Shown one piece after another: positions 1-7,679 of a stretch of 64,000 nt of DNA; position 1 is the first letter of the stretch, and each line of letters begins with the position of its first letter. The translations under genes were made by a program, and so were the position numbers. This DNA is from RGIG3159 sp034927685 (GTDB lineage: Bacteria; Bacillota; Clostridia; Oscillospirales; Oscillospiraceae): contig JAYFPO010000024.1 in assembly GCA_034927685.1 (NCBI GenBank), positions 1 to 64,000 of the forward strand, in the 5' to 3' direction. Under the pieces are notes generated by a model that saw nothing but the letters and a program-made list of their open reading frames with translations, ran no database searches and was not told the origin of the DNA.

Positions 1-141
1 GCGTCAAAATACAGCACCCGCTTCCCGCGCTGAGCCCCATAGCCTCATCATCAAGCATACAATTCCATCCAGAATCGGTGCCGATTAGGCGCTGCACTTT
101 TCGAGGCCCTTTTGCTGCACTTTTCAGTTGACGAACACACC
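1..141. mobile_element. Probable terminal part of an IS21-like insertion sequence
   Basis: The 12-base string gctgcacttttc occurs twice, at 91-102 and 114-125, and a perfect six-base inverted repeat (aatcgg/ccgatt) lies at 73-86. Read on the minus strand, the segment would begin near 141 with TGTGTTCGTCAACTG. Repeated motifs just inside a TGT-type end are a feature of IS21-family elements, whose istA/istB genes would lie to the left of the window. No transposase is visible here, so this is inferred from the end structure alone. Confidence 0.35.
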
Positions 142-187
142 TTTTGATTTCAGCGATAAGAACAAGTAACATGAAGCTAATTTGCTA

Positions 188-227
188 TATAAAAAATTGC
201 CTCTTAACAGAATGTAAGAAGCAATTT
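188..227 (-). terminator. Intrinsic terminator of the RlmD-tail-like gene
   Basis: A 13-base stem with one mismatch (194-206 with 215-227) is followed on the minus strand by a T-rich run (190-198 on the plus strand is A-rich). It lies just downstream of the minus-strand ORF ending at 249, which suggests that ORF belongs to a real transcription unit. Confidence 0.6.
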
Positions 228-248
228 TCATATTCATATTCATTTGCT

Positions 249-542
249 CTATATTATTTCAAAATGAGCAAGTGCATCTTTGATAGCATCTACTTGAACA
301 GGAGTGGGGTGTTTTCTTGGATTTTTTAATGTTTCAACCGCATTGGGAGCATCGTACATTGGCAAACCAAAACTGCGTTTCACCTCGGCAATATATGCCG
401 TATGGACTTTGACGTCGTATTTTTCAACAATATATTCTTTAATCATTTTGTAAGTAGTTCGCAGTTTTGGCTTGTATGCGGCTGCCCTTTCAGCTATATT
501 ATTAAGGGTAAGCCTATTGTCAACCTTACCTAATGGTAACAT
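249..542 (-). CDS. Stand-alone RlmD C-terminal-like protein, possibly 5'-truncated
   Basis: The 97-residue product resembles, from memory of the family, the C-terminal extension found on 23S rRNA uracil-C5 methyltransferases (RlmD/RumA type) of gut Clostridia, especially the stretches VHTAYIAEVKRSFGLPMYDA and NPRKHPTPVQVDAI. No methyltransferase domain or SAM motif is present, so catalysis is not expected. The frame stays open 37 codons upstream of the ATG at 542, as far as a TAG at 654-656, and those residues also look protein-like, but they offer no ATG, GTG or TTG. The gene may therefore have lost its 5' part or may start at 542. It sits next to an IS-like end and has its own terminator. 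Family assignment is moderate; function is unknown. Confidence 0.5.
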   Translation of the reverse strand: MLPLGKVDNRLTLNNIAERAAAYKPKLRTTYKMIKEYIVEKYDVKVHTAYIAEVKRSFGLPMYDAPNAVETLKNPRKHPTPVQVDAIKDALAHFEII

Positions 543-715
543 TCCATCTCCATTGCCAAAGACTACCGTTACGTTAATATAGCTATCTGGAGTTTTGTGG
601 GTCTTTGGTAATACCGTTGAAACGGTGGCTTTGCTTACACGGGCATTAACAATCTATACTTAATGATAATGGAAGACTTTAGAAATGCCGTTTAAACTTC
701 AAAGGGGTGGTCTAT

Positions 716-1648
716 ATGATTTTGAATAATAAAAATCTCTATCATTTTACTACTGTAGACACTCTAACAAACTACATTTTAAAAGATAATAGACTTAAGT
801 TTAATAATCTATATAAAATGAATGATCCAAAAGAAGCAAATTGTTGGCCGTTCAAATTTTACGATGAAAATAGCGAATTAAGCTATCTGAAAATTAATAA
901 ACAGACTTTTGAAGCAGTTGACCGATATGTTAAAACACATTGGCTTATTGCTTGTTTTAAAGAGGAGCCTTGTGTCACTAATGACACAGATATCAATGAT
1001 CGTACACGGGCTTATTTTGACATGAGAATGTGGGATCAATATGGAGATAAACATAAAGGTGTTTGTATCATTTTTGATTATGAAAAATTACTAAGCACGT
1101 TTTCTATTTCGAATGAGTACAATACATACCATGGTAGCGTAAAATATTTAAGTGAATATGCAAATAGTGTGGAGGATCCTTTTGCGTTATCTTTTCATCA
1201 AATTAATCTTTTCGGATTAAATAATACACTAGAAACTCAAATACCAAAATTCCATGAAGAATTCTTTTTTACCAAATCATTATCATGGAGCGGAGAGCAT
1301 GAGTTTCGGATAGTACTCCATTCAAAAGAAAAAGAAGCTGAATATTACTTACATGACTTTAAGGATGCTATTTCTGGTATTATTCTTGGATACCAGGTTA
1401 GAGCACAGGATCAGAAAGATATTTGCAATAATTTTGGTAAAGAGTTATTCATATATCGGATCTTGAGTAATAATTGGCATAATGAAATAGTACCAATTGA
1501 AGATGATAATCCTAATACAATTTCGTTAAATGGAATTTCATATAGCACACTCACCCCAGCTAATTATTTTGTAGTAAAAGCACAAAATCTTAGGGGTGAA
1601 ACGATATTAATATTAATAAATTCAAAAGGTGAAGTAATACCGTTATAA
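716..1648 (+). CDS. DUF2971-like protein in AT-rich DNA
   Basis: The product is about 310 residues. Its N-terminus (LYHFTTVDTLTNYILKDNRL, then FNNLYKMNDPKE) matches the usual DUF2971 opening, in which an LYH/LYK-F motif is followed by a short loop and an N/D-P-x-E motif. Members are scattered among bacteria and often lie in accessory or defence-like islands; the biochemical role is not established. I place the start at ATG 716, nine bases after the AAAGGGG at 701-707; a GTG at 707 is also in frame but overlaps that ribosome site. The gene is far more AT-rich than the rest of the window, which suggests recent horizontal acquisition. No partner gene is visible. Confidence 0.7.
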   Translation: MILNNKNLYHFTTVDTLTNYILKDNRLKFNNLYKMNDPKEANCWPFKFYDENSELSYLKINKQTFEAVDRYVKTHWLIACFKEEPCVTNDTDINDRTRAYFDMRMWDQYGDKHKGVCIIFDYEKLLSTFSISNEYNTYHGSVKYLSEYANSVEDPFALSFHQINLFGLNNTLETQIPKFHEEFFFTKSLSWSGEHEFRIVLHSKEKEAEYYLHDFKDAISGIILGYQVRAQDQKDICNNFGKELFIYRILSNNWHNEIVPIEDDNPNTISLNGISYSTLTPANYFVVKAQNLRGETILILINSKGEVIPL

Positions 1649-2011
1649 AGTTTCCTTGTATGCAGCATATCAGTCATGATAATTTCTACCAAGCGGTTAC
1701 CGGCTTCAAGCGGCATCTATTTTAACCGATCAAGCCACGCGGAGTTGTTTGCCTGTCCAGAAAAAATGTCGGATGGCACTTATTGATGTTGACCATGACG
1801 AACAGAGAGGGACCGCCGGCACGGCGATTTGGGTTTTCGAAAAACGTATGCGGAGCGGCAGATTTGGCCTACCAAGTTCTTCCGTATTCTGCTAAACTGT
1901 AAGACAGAGCGGCGGGAGGATTTGGACAGCGCTGTAGCACGCGGGATTTTTATGGACGGGCCTGCCTATGGGCAGTGCCTGAATCATTGGAAGAAGATAC
2001 GAGGTGTCATA
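1649..2011 (+). other. Gene-free stretch between the DUF2971 and DinB-like genes
   Basis: This 363-base stretch marks the change from AT-rich island DNA to the GC-rich chromosome. Frames run open through its second half, including an in-frame extension of the next gene from 1829, but none gives a protein I recognise and none has a good ribosome site. It may contain remnants of an older insertion. I see no RNA gene. Confidence 0.4.
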
Positions 2012-2716
2012 ATGAACATAAACATCGTGGACGAGTATAATGAAGGCGGTCACCTGCTCTATTCGGACAACTACATCGGTGCGTTCGCGCGCGGACGGAC
2101 CAGAGCGGAAGCGCTGCAAAAGATCCCCGCTGAGGTAGAATGCTATTGCCGCTGGCTCGGTCGGGAGGCCGACCGTTCCGAGTGTCAGATTTCCGTTGTA
2201 CAGGAGAAAATCAGCCCGCTGCAAATCTGTGACGCGGATTCCGACGTGCTGTTTAAAAGCGAGCTTCCGCCGCTGACGTGGGAGGAATACGGCGGGCTGC
2301 GGGCCTTGGCACTGAAGTCCGCACGGGACTTCCTGCGGCTGTATCAATCCATCCCGGACAAGGACAAAACGGTGCTGACGCCTCGCAAGACCTTTTACGG
2401 CGACGTTCCGATCACCGCGCGGGAGATGTACGAGCACACGAAGAACGTCAACACCTATTATTTCGGCGAAATCGGGGTTCCGGCGACAAACGAACCCGAC
2501 ATAGAAGCTTGCAGGCTGCGCGGGTTCGAGACGCTGGAACAGCAGCCGGGCTTTCTGGATAACGCCGTCTATGACGGGAGTTACAACGAGGCGTGGTCGC
2601 TTCGGAAGGTGTGCCGCCGCTTCATCTGGCATGACCGGATCCATGCAAGGGCCATGTACAAAATGGCGATGAGACTTTGCGGCAAAGTGGAAAACCCGTT
2701 TTTCTTCGCGCGGTGA
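2012..2716 (+). CDS. HicB-like N-terminus fused to a DinB-like domain
   Basis: The product is 234 residues. Residues 1-50 (MNINIVDEYNEGGHLLYSDN and following, ending near EALQKIPAEV) look like the HicB antitoxin-type fold: a beta-rich strand pair followed by a helix with regularly spaced charges. The C-terminal 150 residues carry histidines where DinB-superfamily proteins bind a divalent metal: YEHTKNVNTYYFGEIG in the middle and IWHDRIHARAMYKMA near the end. DinB-like proteins include thiol-dependent transferases and hydrolases; the substrate here is unknown. I chose ATG 2012, preceded by GAGGTG at 2001-2006, because the residues upstream of it (frame open from 1829) look non-coding. The following vanZ-like gene is 43 bases away on the same strand. 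Confidence 0.55.
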   Translation: MNINIVDEYNEGGHLLYSDNYIGAFARGRTRAEALQKIPAEVECYCRWLGREADRSECQISVVQEKISPLQICDADSDVLFKSELPPLTWEEYGGLRALALKSARDFLRLYQSIPDKDKTVLTPRKTFYGDVPITAREMYEHTKNVNTYYFGEIGVPATNEPDIEACRLRGFETLEQQPGFLDNAVYDGSYNEAWSLRKVCRRFIWHDRIHARAMYKMAMRLCGKVENPFFFAR

Positions 2717-2759
2717 ACGGCCGTATAGGACATAATAAAAGCAAAGGAACAATTTAAAA

Positions 2760-3191
2760 TTGAGAATGAATCAAACACAGAAACGCTGGGCGGCAGCGGC
2801 ACTGACGCTGCTCTGGATCGCGTTCATCTTTTGCCGCTCGCTGCGGGACGGCACGGAATCAACGCAGGAGAGCAATTTTTTCCTGACCCGTCTGCTGACG
2901 ATCCTGCCGGGCCTCACGGCATATTTCGTGCGGAAGGCCGCCCATTTTACGGAGTATCTGATTCTGGGCGCGCTGCTGGTTCGGACCATGCGGGCCTGGG
3001 AAATCGCCGATCCCCTGCCGGCGGCGTTTGCCGGTCTGCTGGTTGCCCTGACGGACGAGACCATTCAACGGTTCGTGCCGGGCCGATCCGGCAGTCCGAT
3101 CGACGTCTGGCTGGATTTTTCCGGCGTGGTGGCCGGGCTGCTGCTGGTCTGGCTGATCCGGCGGTTGCGCAAACGCAGCAAAAAAGCATAG
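2760..3191 (+). CDS. VanZ-like family membrane protein
   Basis: The product is a 143-residue membrane protein with four predicted helices: about residues 10-26, 45-75 (containing the family hallmark RKAAHFTEYLILGALL), 88-105, and 118-135. The signature ALTDETIQRFVPGRSGSPID with a following DxxxDxxG-like segment is typical of VanZ-like proteins. VanZ itself gives low-level teicoplanin resistance, but most chromosomal relatives have no assigned role and are probably envelope-associated. The start is uncertain: TTG 2760 lies about 11 bases after AAGGAA, while ATG 2766 is further away. The gene converges with ung, and a hairpin lies between the two. Confidence 0.8.
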   Translation: MRMNQTQKRWAAAALTLLWIAFIFCRSLRDGTESTQESNFFLTRLLTILPGLTAYFVRKAAHFTEYLILGALLVRTMRAWEIADPLPAAFAGLLVALTDETIQRFVPGRSGSPIDVWLDFSGVVAGLLLVWLIRRLRKRSKKA

Positions 3192-3193
3192 AC

Positions 3194-3228
3194 ATAGGAC
3201 GCGATGCAAAGCCTGCATCGCGCCCTAT
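3194..3228. terminator. Hairpin between convergent vanZ-like and ung genes
   Basis: Arms 3194-3208 and 3214-3228 pair over 15 bases with one mismatch. The structure overlaps the ung stop codon. T-runs next to the stem are weak on both strands, so bidirectional termination is likely but not certain. Confidence 0.5.
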
Positions 3229-3896
3229 ATCCATTCGATCGGCGCTTCCCCCTGCGCTTCCAGAAACCGGTTCATTTGGGAAAAGGGGCGGCTGCCAAAA
3301 AAGCCGCGGTAGGAAGAAAGCGGACTGGGATGGGGACTGGAGAGGATCAGGCGTTGGCCTGCGGCGGGACGCAGCAGCGCCTCTTTTTTCTGCGCCTGTG
3401 CGCCCCAGAGCACATAGCAGAGGGGCTGCGGCAGACGGACGGTTGCGGTCAGCACCGCGTCTGTAAACTGCTGCCAGCCGAACTCCCTGTGGCTGTTTGC
3501 CCTGCCCCGCTCCACGGTCAGCACGGTGTTCAGCAGCAGGACTCCCTGCTCCGCCCAGTCCGTCAGGCAGCCGGTTGGCCTTGTGGGAACATCCAAATCG
3601 GAGGAAAGTTCTTTGTAAATATTAACCAATGATGGCGGCGGCTTGACGCCCTCTCGGACGGAGAAGGCCAGGCCGTGCGCCTGCCCGGGCTCGTGGTAGG
3701 GGTCCTGTCCCAGGATGACGACGCGCACGCGCTCCGGCGGCGTCAGGGAAAAGGCGGAAAACAGGTTGGCCCGGGGCGGATAGACCTCGCCGCCCGCATA
3801 GGCGGCGTCCACCCGTTGACAGAGGGCACGCCAGTATGGCTTGTTCCATTCCTGCCGCAGCAGCGGTTCCCAGGGGCCCAAAGGCGTCAGTTCCAT
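3225..3896 (-). CDS. ung: Uracil-DNA glycosylase, family 1
   Basis: Ung removes uracil from DNA after cytosine deamination or dUMP misincorporation, starting base-excision repair. The 223-residue length is normal. The water-activating loop GQDPYHEPGQAHGLAFSV (about residues 62-79, with the catalytic Asp in QDPY) and the minor-groove loop SPHPSPLSSYRG (about 187-198) are both intact. The start is ATG 3896. It follows queH by 10 bases on the same strand, so the two are probably co-transcribed from the promoter upstream of queH. Function is secure. Confidence 0.97.
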   Translation of the reverse strand: MELTPLGPWEPLLRQEWNKPYWRALCQRVDAAYAGGEVYPPRANLFSAFSLTPPERVRVVILGQDPYHEPGQAHGLAFSVREGVKPPPSLVNIYKELSSDLDVPTRPTGCLTDWAEQGVLLLNTVLTVERGRANSHREFGWQQFTDAVLTATVRLPQPLCYVLWGAQAQKKEALLRPAAGQRLILSSPHPSPLSSYRGFFGSRPFSQMNRFLEAQGEAPIEWI

Positions 3897-3906
3897 GGCG
3901 GCCTCC

Positions 3907-4452
3907 TCAGGGGATGATTTTGGCGGATTTCAGGTAGCGTTCCTCCTCGGAGAACATGCAGCCGCAATATTTCTGCATGTAAAAGCCCAGTTCCCGCGCC
4001 CGCTCCTGGCCCTGCTTAAAATAGGGGCGGAAGTCCCGGTAGAGGAAGCGTATCCCGAATTCTTCTCCGGCCTGCTCCGCGGTCTCCCGCATCAGCTCGT
4101 GCTGCTGGTAGGGGCTGATAAACAGGGACGAGGTAAAGGCGTCAAAGCCGTTCGCCGCGGCATACTGCGCGGCGCGGTGAAACCGCATCCGGTAGCATTT
4201 GACGCAGCGGCCGGGGATATCGTCCGCGACCTCCCGGACAAAGGGGCGGAGGCCATATTCATTCTCCTCGACGAGCGGCAGCGCAATGGCGGCCGCGTAG
4301 TCCCGCAGCGTATTTCGGCGGCTGCGGTATTCCGTGAAGGGGTGGATGTTGGGGTTATACCAGTAGCCGGTGACGGCAAGGCCCTCTTGCCGCAGCGTCT
4401 CGATGCACATGTTGGCGCAGGGCGCGCAGCAGATATGCAGCAGCGTATTCAT
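3907..4452 (-). CDS. queH: Epoxyqueuosine reductase QueH
   Basis: QueH (formerly DUF208) is the non-cobalamin epoxyqueuosine reductase that performs the last step of queuosine synthesis in tRNA. The protein starts at ATG 4452 (MNTLLHICCAPCANMCI), with GAAGG upstream, and is 181 residues, normal for the family. The expected cysteine pairs are visible: HICCAPC at the N-terminus, GRCVKCYRMR in the middle and KYCGCMFS near the C-terminus, which bind an iron-sulfur cluster and a second metal site. An upstream extension of the frame to 4593 runs through the promoter and is not coding. The gene is the first of a queH-ung operon. Confidence 0.93.
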   Translation of the reverse strand: MNTLLHICCAPCANMCIETLRQEGLAVTGYWYNPNIHPFTEYRSRRNTLRDYAAAIALPLVEENEYGLRPFVREVADDIPGRCVKCYRMRFHRAAQYAAANGFDAFTSSLFISPYQQHELMRETAEQAGEEFGIRFLYRDFRPYFKQGQERARELGFYMQKYCGCMFSEEERYLKSAKIIP

Positions 4453-4464
4453 GAAAGCGCCTTC

Positions 4465-4512
4465 TTTGTGATAGAATATTTCTATTATATCACAAACCGA
4501 AGCGCCTGCCAA
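4465..4512 (-). promoter_or_regulatory. queH-ung promoter with a 32-bp palindrome over the -10 box
   Basis: On the minus strand TTGGCA (4507-4512) and TATAAT (4484-4489) are separated by 17 bases. The segment 4465-4496 is an inverted repeat with perfect nine-base outer arms, TTTGTGATA and TATCACAAA, and mostly matching inner bases. Because it covers the -10 box and the likely transcription start, it has the form of a repressor operator. No regulator gene sits beside it. Confidence 0.7.
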
Positions 4513-4585
4513 GGCATGGAAGCAACCTGCACAAAAGCATAGTGCGATGTTTGGAGCGGATCCGGCAAAATGAACCTGAAAATCA

Positions 4586-4615
4586 TTGGACAAACCTAAA
4601 AAAATGTGATATCAT
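4586..4615 (+). promoter_or_regulatory. Probable ade promoter
   Basis: TTGGAC (4586-4591) and TATCAT (4610-4615) are 18 bases apart, 34 bases before the ade start codon. The leader is too short for a purine riboswitch, and none is visible. Confidence 0.5.
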
Positions 4616-4648
4616 CGGGAAAATAAACAGCGGAAAGGATGTGCGGTC

Positions 4649-6379
4649 ATGTCGGGCTATCAGGAGAGTTACGCGGGAAAAATCAATCGGAAGCTGCTGA
4701 AAAAGCAGCGGATTATTGCGGTGGCGGCCGGCCGGGAGCCGGCGGATCTGGTGCTGAAGAACGCCACCTATCTGAACGTCTTTAGCAACGAGCTGTGTCA
4801 CGGCGATATTGCCGTGGCGGAGGGGCTGATCGTCGGAATGGGCGACTATTCCGGGAAGACGGAGGTGGACGTCGGCGGAAAAGTGGTCTGTCCGGGCCTG
4901 ATTGACGCCCACATCCATTTGGAAAGCGCGTTGGTTTCCCCCGCTGAGTTTGCCAAGGCGGTACTGCCGCACGGCACCACCACGGTCATTACAGATCCCC
5001 ATGAGATCGCCAACGTGATGGGTACCGATGGCATTGAATACATGTTGGAGGCGACAGAGGGCTTGCCAATTGACGTCCACTTTATGCTCCCCTCCTGCGT
5101 GCCGGCGACACCGATGGACGAATCCGGCGCGCATCTGGATTACCGGGCGATTGACTCCTTCTATGACCACCCCCGGGTGCTGGGGCTGGCAGAGATGATG
5201 AATTATCTGGGCGTGGTCCACGGGGACAGCGAGGCCGTGGAAAAGATTGTGGCTTCCCAGGCCCACCACAAGAAGATTGACGGACACGCCCCCGGACTCA
5301 GCGGCAAAGACCTCAACGCTTATATTTCCGCCGGCGTCTACTCCGATCACGAGTGCGCCACGCTGGAGGATGCGCTGGAAAAGCTGCAAAAGGGGCAATT
5401 CATCATGATCCGTGACGGTACGGCCGCGAAGAACCTGGACGCGCTGCTGCCGCTGCTTTCGCCGCAGTATTATGGGCGGTGCATGTTTGCCACGGACGAC
5501 AAGCATCCGAGCGACCTGCTGGAGGGCGGCCACATCGACTACATCGTCCGCAAGGCCATTGCGGGCGGCGCGGACCCCATCCTGACGCTCAAGGTGGCCA
5601 GTCACCACGCCGCGCGGTATTTTCTGCTGAACAACAAGGGCGCCATCGCGCCGGGCTATCTGGCCGACATTGTCGTGGTGGACAGTCTGGAGCAGTTCCA
5701 TGTAGAGCGGGTGTTCAAGCGGGGCAGACTGTGCTATGATGGCGAGGTTGTGCCCTTCGAAGCGCCGCAGGTGGATGAAATGCTGTATCATAGCGCACGG
5801 AACACCTTTCATGTGGCGCGGCTCCACGAGGAGGACTTCGAGGATGCCCGCCCGAGGGGCGTGATCGGCATGGTGCCGGGTGAAATCGTCTCCACGGACG
5901 CGGGATACGCGTCAAAGATCGATACCGCGGCGGACATTCTGAAAATCGCAGTCATCGAGCGCCATAAAAACACGGGACACATCGGCATCGGTTACCTGAA
6001 AGGCTATGGCCTGAAGCACGGCGCGATTGCAACCAGCATCTCCCATGATTCTCACAACATCATAGTGGTGGGCGCCAACGAGGCCGATATGGCCGCGGCG
6101 GCCAACCGCATCGTGGAGAATTGCGGCGGCATTACAGTGGTGCGGGACGGAACGCCTTCGGCGGACGTACGGCTGGAGATCGCGGGACTGATGAGCGACC
6201 GGCCGCTGACCGAGGTCAACCGGGAGCTGGAAAACGCCAAGGACGCGGCCTTTGGGTTGGGCGTGAACCGCGGGATTGATCCCTTTATGACCCTCAGTTT
6301 CATGAGCCTCCCGGTTATTCCAACGCTGCGCCTGACCACGCGGGGCGTCATCGACGTCATCAAACAGCAATATATTTGA
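4649..6379 (+). CDS. ade: Adenine deaminase
   Basis: This amidohydrolase-superfamily enzyme deaminates adenine to hypoxanthine and ammonia for purine salvage. The 576-residue length is typical of the AdeC family. The metal-binding HxH is seen in GLIDAHIHLESALVSP (about residues 88-103), followed by the family segments TTTVITDPHEIANVMG and MFATDDKHPSDLL, the latter providing the conserved Asp. The C-terminal family domain (KNTGHIGIGYLKGYGLKHGA and following) is complete. The start is ATG 4649 after AAAGGA. The gene stands alone with its own promoter, and a strong hairpin follows it. Confidence 0.96.
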   Translation: MSGYQESYAGKINRKLLKKQRIIAVAAGREPADLVLKNATYLNVFSNELCHGDIAVAEGLIVGMGDYSGKTEVDVGGKVVCPGLIDAHIHLESALVSPAEFAKAVLPHGTTTVITDPHEIANVMGTDGIEYMLEATEGLPIDVHFMLPSCVPATPMDESGAHLDYRAIDSFYDHPRVLGLAEMMNYLGVVHGDSEAVEKIVASQAHHKKIDGHAPGLSGKDLNAYISAGVYSDHECATLEDALEKLQKGQFIMIRDGTAAKNLDALLPLLSPQYYGRCMFATDDKHPSDLLEGGHIDYIVRKAIAGGADPILTLKVASHHAARYFLLNNKGAIAPGYLADIVVVDSLEQFHVERVFKRGRLCYDGEVVPFEAPQVDEMLYHSARNTFHVARLHEEDFEDARPRGVIGMVPGEIVSTDAGYASKIDTAADILKIAVIERHKNTGHIGIGYLKGYGLKHGAIATSISHDSHNIIVVGANEADMAAAANRIVENCGGITVVRDGTPSADVRLEIAGLMSDRPLTEVNRELENAKDAAFGLGVNRGIDPFMTLSFMSLPVIPTLRLTTRGVIDVIKQQYI

Positions 6380-6714
6380 GCATAGATTTGGCGAGAAACG
6401 CTGGACGCCGCTGCAAAACGCAGGTTTTGCAGCGGCGTCAAAAAATTTTACCTTTCAGTCGCAGGAGCACACTGCGCCCACAGCAGGCGGCGGTCCCCAT
6501 GGCCGCGCGGCGGCGTTCGCGGAAACCGGACAGCAGAGGCTGCCGCCCAGGAGAAAACCATGGACCGGCCTCCCACGGCGAAGCGAAAACCGTGAGACGG
6601 CATAATGCCAATCAGAAAAAGAAAATCGATTTTCCGTCGGATTGCGCTGCACAGGCACCGCACAATCTGATATAATAACATGCGAAAAAACCTGTCCGTA
6701 CGGAGGAAAATGGA
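6380..6714 (+). other. Intergenic region after ade with a long hairpin
   Basis: This 335-base stretch has no credible gene. It contains a perfect 16-base stem (6404-6419 with 6424-6439, loop gcag) whose apex resembles hairpins at 14121, 30736 and 48543. The stem probably ends ade transcription, although the T-run after it is weak (a short A/T patch). A TATAAT at 6671-6676 is probably the -10 box of the following transporter gene, with a poor -35. Confidence 0.6.
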
Positions 6715-7611
6715 ATGAAAAAAAGTCTGCTTTATGTCTTGATCACCGCCGTAGCGTTTTCTACACTGGAGCCGTTCAGCTCGTTGCCGGCGTTTGCCGG
6801 CGTCAGCGCTTTTTCGATCACGGCGATCCGCTTCGTAATTGGCAGCCTGATGCTTTTGCCATTTTCCATTGCGGCGGTCCGGAAAAAGCACGTCAAAATC
6901 GGAAAAAGGGACTGGGCGATTCTTGCCGGCCTTGGCGTGCTGGTCATCTGCGTCAGCATGAACCTGCTGCAGATTGCGGTTCAGATCGTTCGGGAGAGCG
7001 GGAAGACCCCAGCAAACGTAGCCATTCTGTTTTGCAGCAACTCGTTATTTACAATTTTCCTGTCCGCCTGGCTGCTGCACGACAGGCTGGACAGACAAAA
7101 GCTGCTGGCGGCCGGTCTTGGTGTCGTCGGGCTTTTCTTCTGCATCGATTTCAGCGGAAGCGACGGGCTGCTGTCCTCCCTGCTGACGCTGCTCGCGGCC
7201 ATAACCTTCAGCCTGTATACGGTGCTCTCCAAAAAGTATGCGGCACGGCTCAGCGGCATCATTCAGACGGGACTTTCCTTCCTGATCGGCAGCGCTGTGC
7301 TGGTGGTCGGTCTGCTGCTTTCCGGTATGGATCTGCTGGAAAACGTCGGAACGCACAACCTGCTCGATATGCTGTATTTGGGGGTCGTGGTGACCGGTAT
7401 CGGCTACGCCGCGTTTTTCAAGGGGATTGAGGAGTGGTCCACCATGGCGGCCTCTCTGGTGTTTTTTATCAAGCCGGTTCTGACGCCATTTGCGGTCTGG
7501 CTGATTAAGGGCAGCGAATTTGCGCCCACCGATTGGAAAATTTTCGCGGCCGGCGCCTTCGTCGTGGCCGGCTCCGCCGCGGCGGTTTGGAGGCCAGCGG
7601 CTAAGGCGTGA
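6715..7611 (+). CDS. EamA-family (DMT superfamily) transporter
   Basis: The 298-residue product has about ten hydrophobic helices arranged as two EamA repeats, roughly residues 5-140 and 150-290, the layout of drug/metabolite transporters that export amino acids or metabolites or exchange solutes. The second repeat carries the usual small-residue helix ending in a positively charged loop (FFKGIEEWSTMAASLVFFIK). Substrate cannot be read from the sequence. The start at ATG 6715 follows GGAGG. The next gene is 68 bases downstream with its own promoter, so this is probably a single-gene unit. Confidence 0.88.
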   Translation: MKKSLLYVLITAVAFSTLEPFSSLPAFAGVSAFSITAIRFVIGSLMLLPFSIAAVRKKHVKIGKRDWAILAGLGVLVICVSMNLLQIAVQIVRESGKTPANVAILFCSNSLFTIFLSAWLLHDRLDRQKLLAAGLGVVGLFFCIDFSGSDGLLSSLLTLLAAITFSLYTVLSKKYAARLSGIIQTGLSFLIGSAVLVVGLLLSGMDLLENVGTHNLLDMLYLGVVVTGIGYAAFFKGIEEWSTMAASLVFFIKPVLTPFAVWLIKGSEFAPTDWKIFAAGAFVVAGSAAAVWRPAAKA

Positions 7612-7620
7612 CGCGTTTTC

Positions 7621-7649
7621 TTTACAAGCGACGATTTTTCGTGTAAAAT
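7621..7649 (+). promoter_or_regulatory. Promoter of the zinc-ribbon coiled-coil gene
   Basis: TTTACA (7621-7626) and TAAAAT (7644-7649) are separated by 17 bases, 30 bases before the start codon at 7680. Confidence 0.65.
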
Positions 7650-7679
7650 AGAGAAAAATCGACATTTGGAGGAATCGCA

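Noticed and set aside
1829..2011. Upstream extension of the HicB/DinB-like gene
   Set aside because: It has no ribosome site and no family-like residues; the start at 2012 fits a ribosome site and the fold.
1892..2752. 286-residue minus-strand frame over the DinB-like gene
   Set aside because: The plus-strand reading has DinB-like histidines and a ribosome site; the minus-strand product is Arg/Pro-rich without a pattern.
4516..4648. Purine riboswitch in front of adenine deaminase
   Set aside because: The leader after the likely start is only about 30 bases and lacks the three-way-junction motifs.
4583..5827. Long open frame on the strand opposite adenine deaminase
   Set aside because: It mirrors the real gene, as high-GC codon use leaves the opposite frame open. 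The product has no recognisable motifs, and ade is certain.
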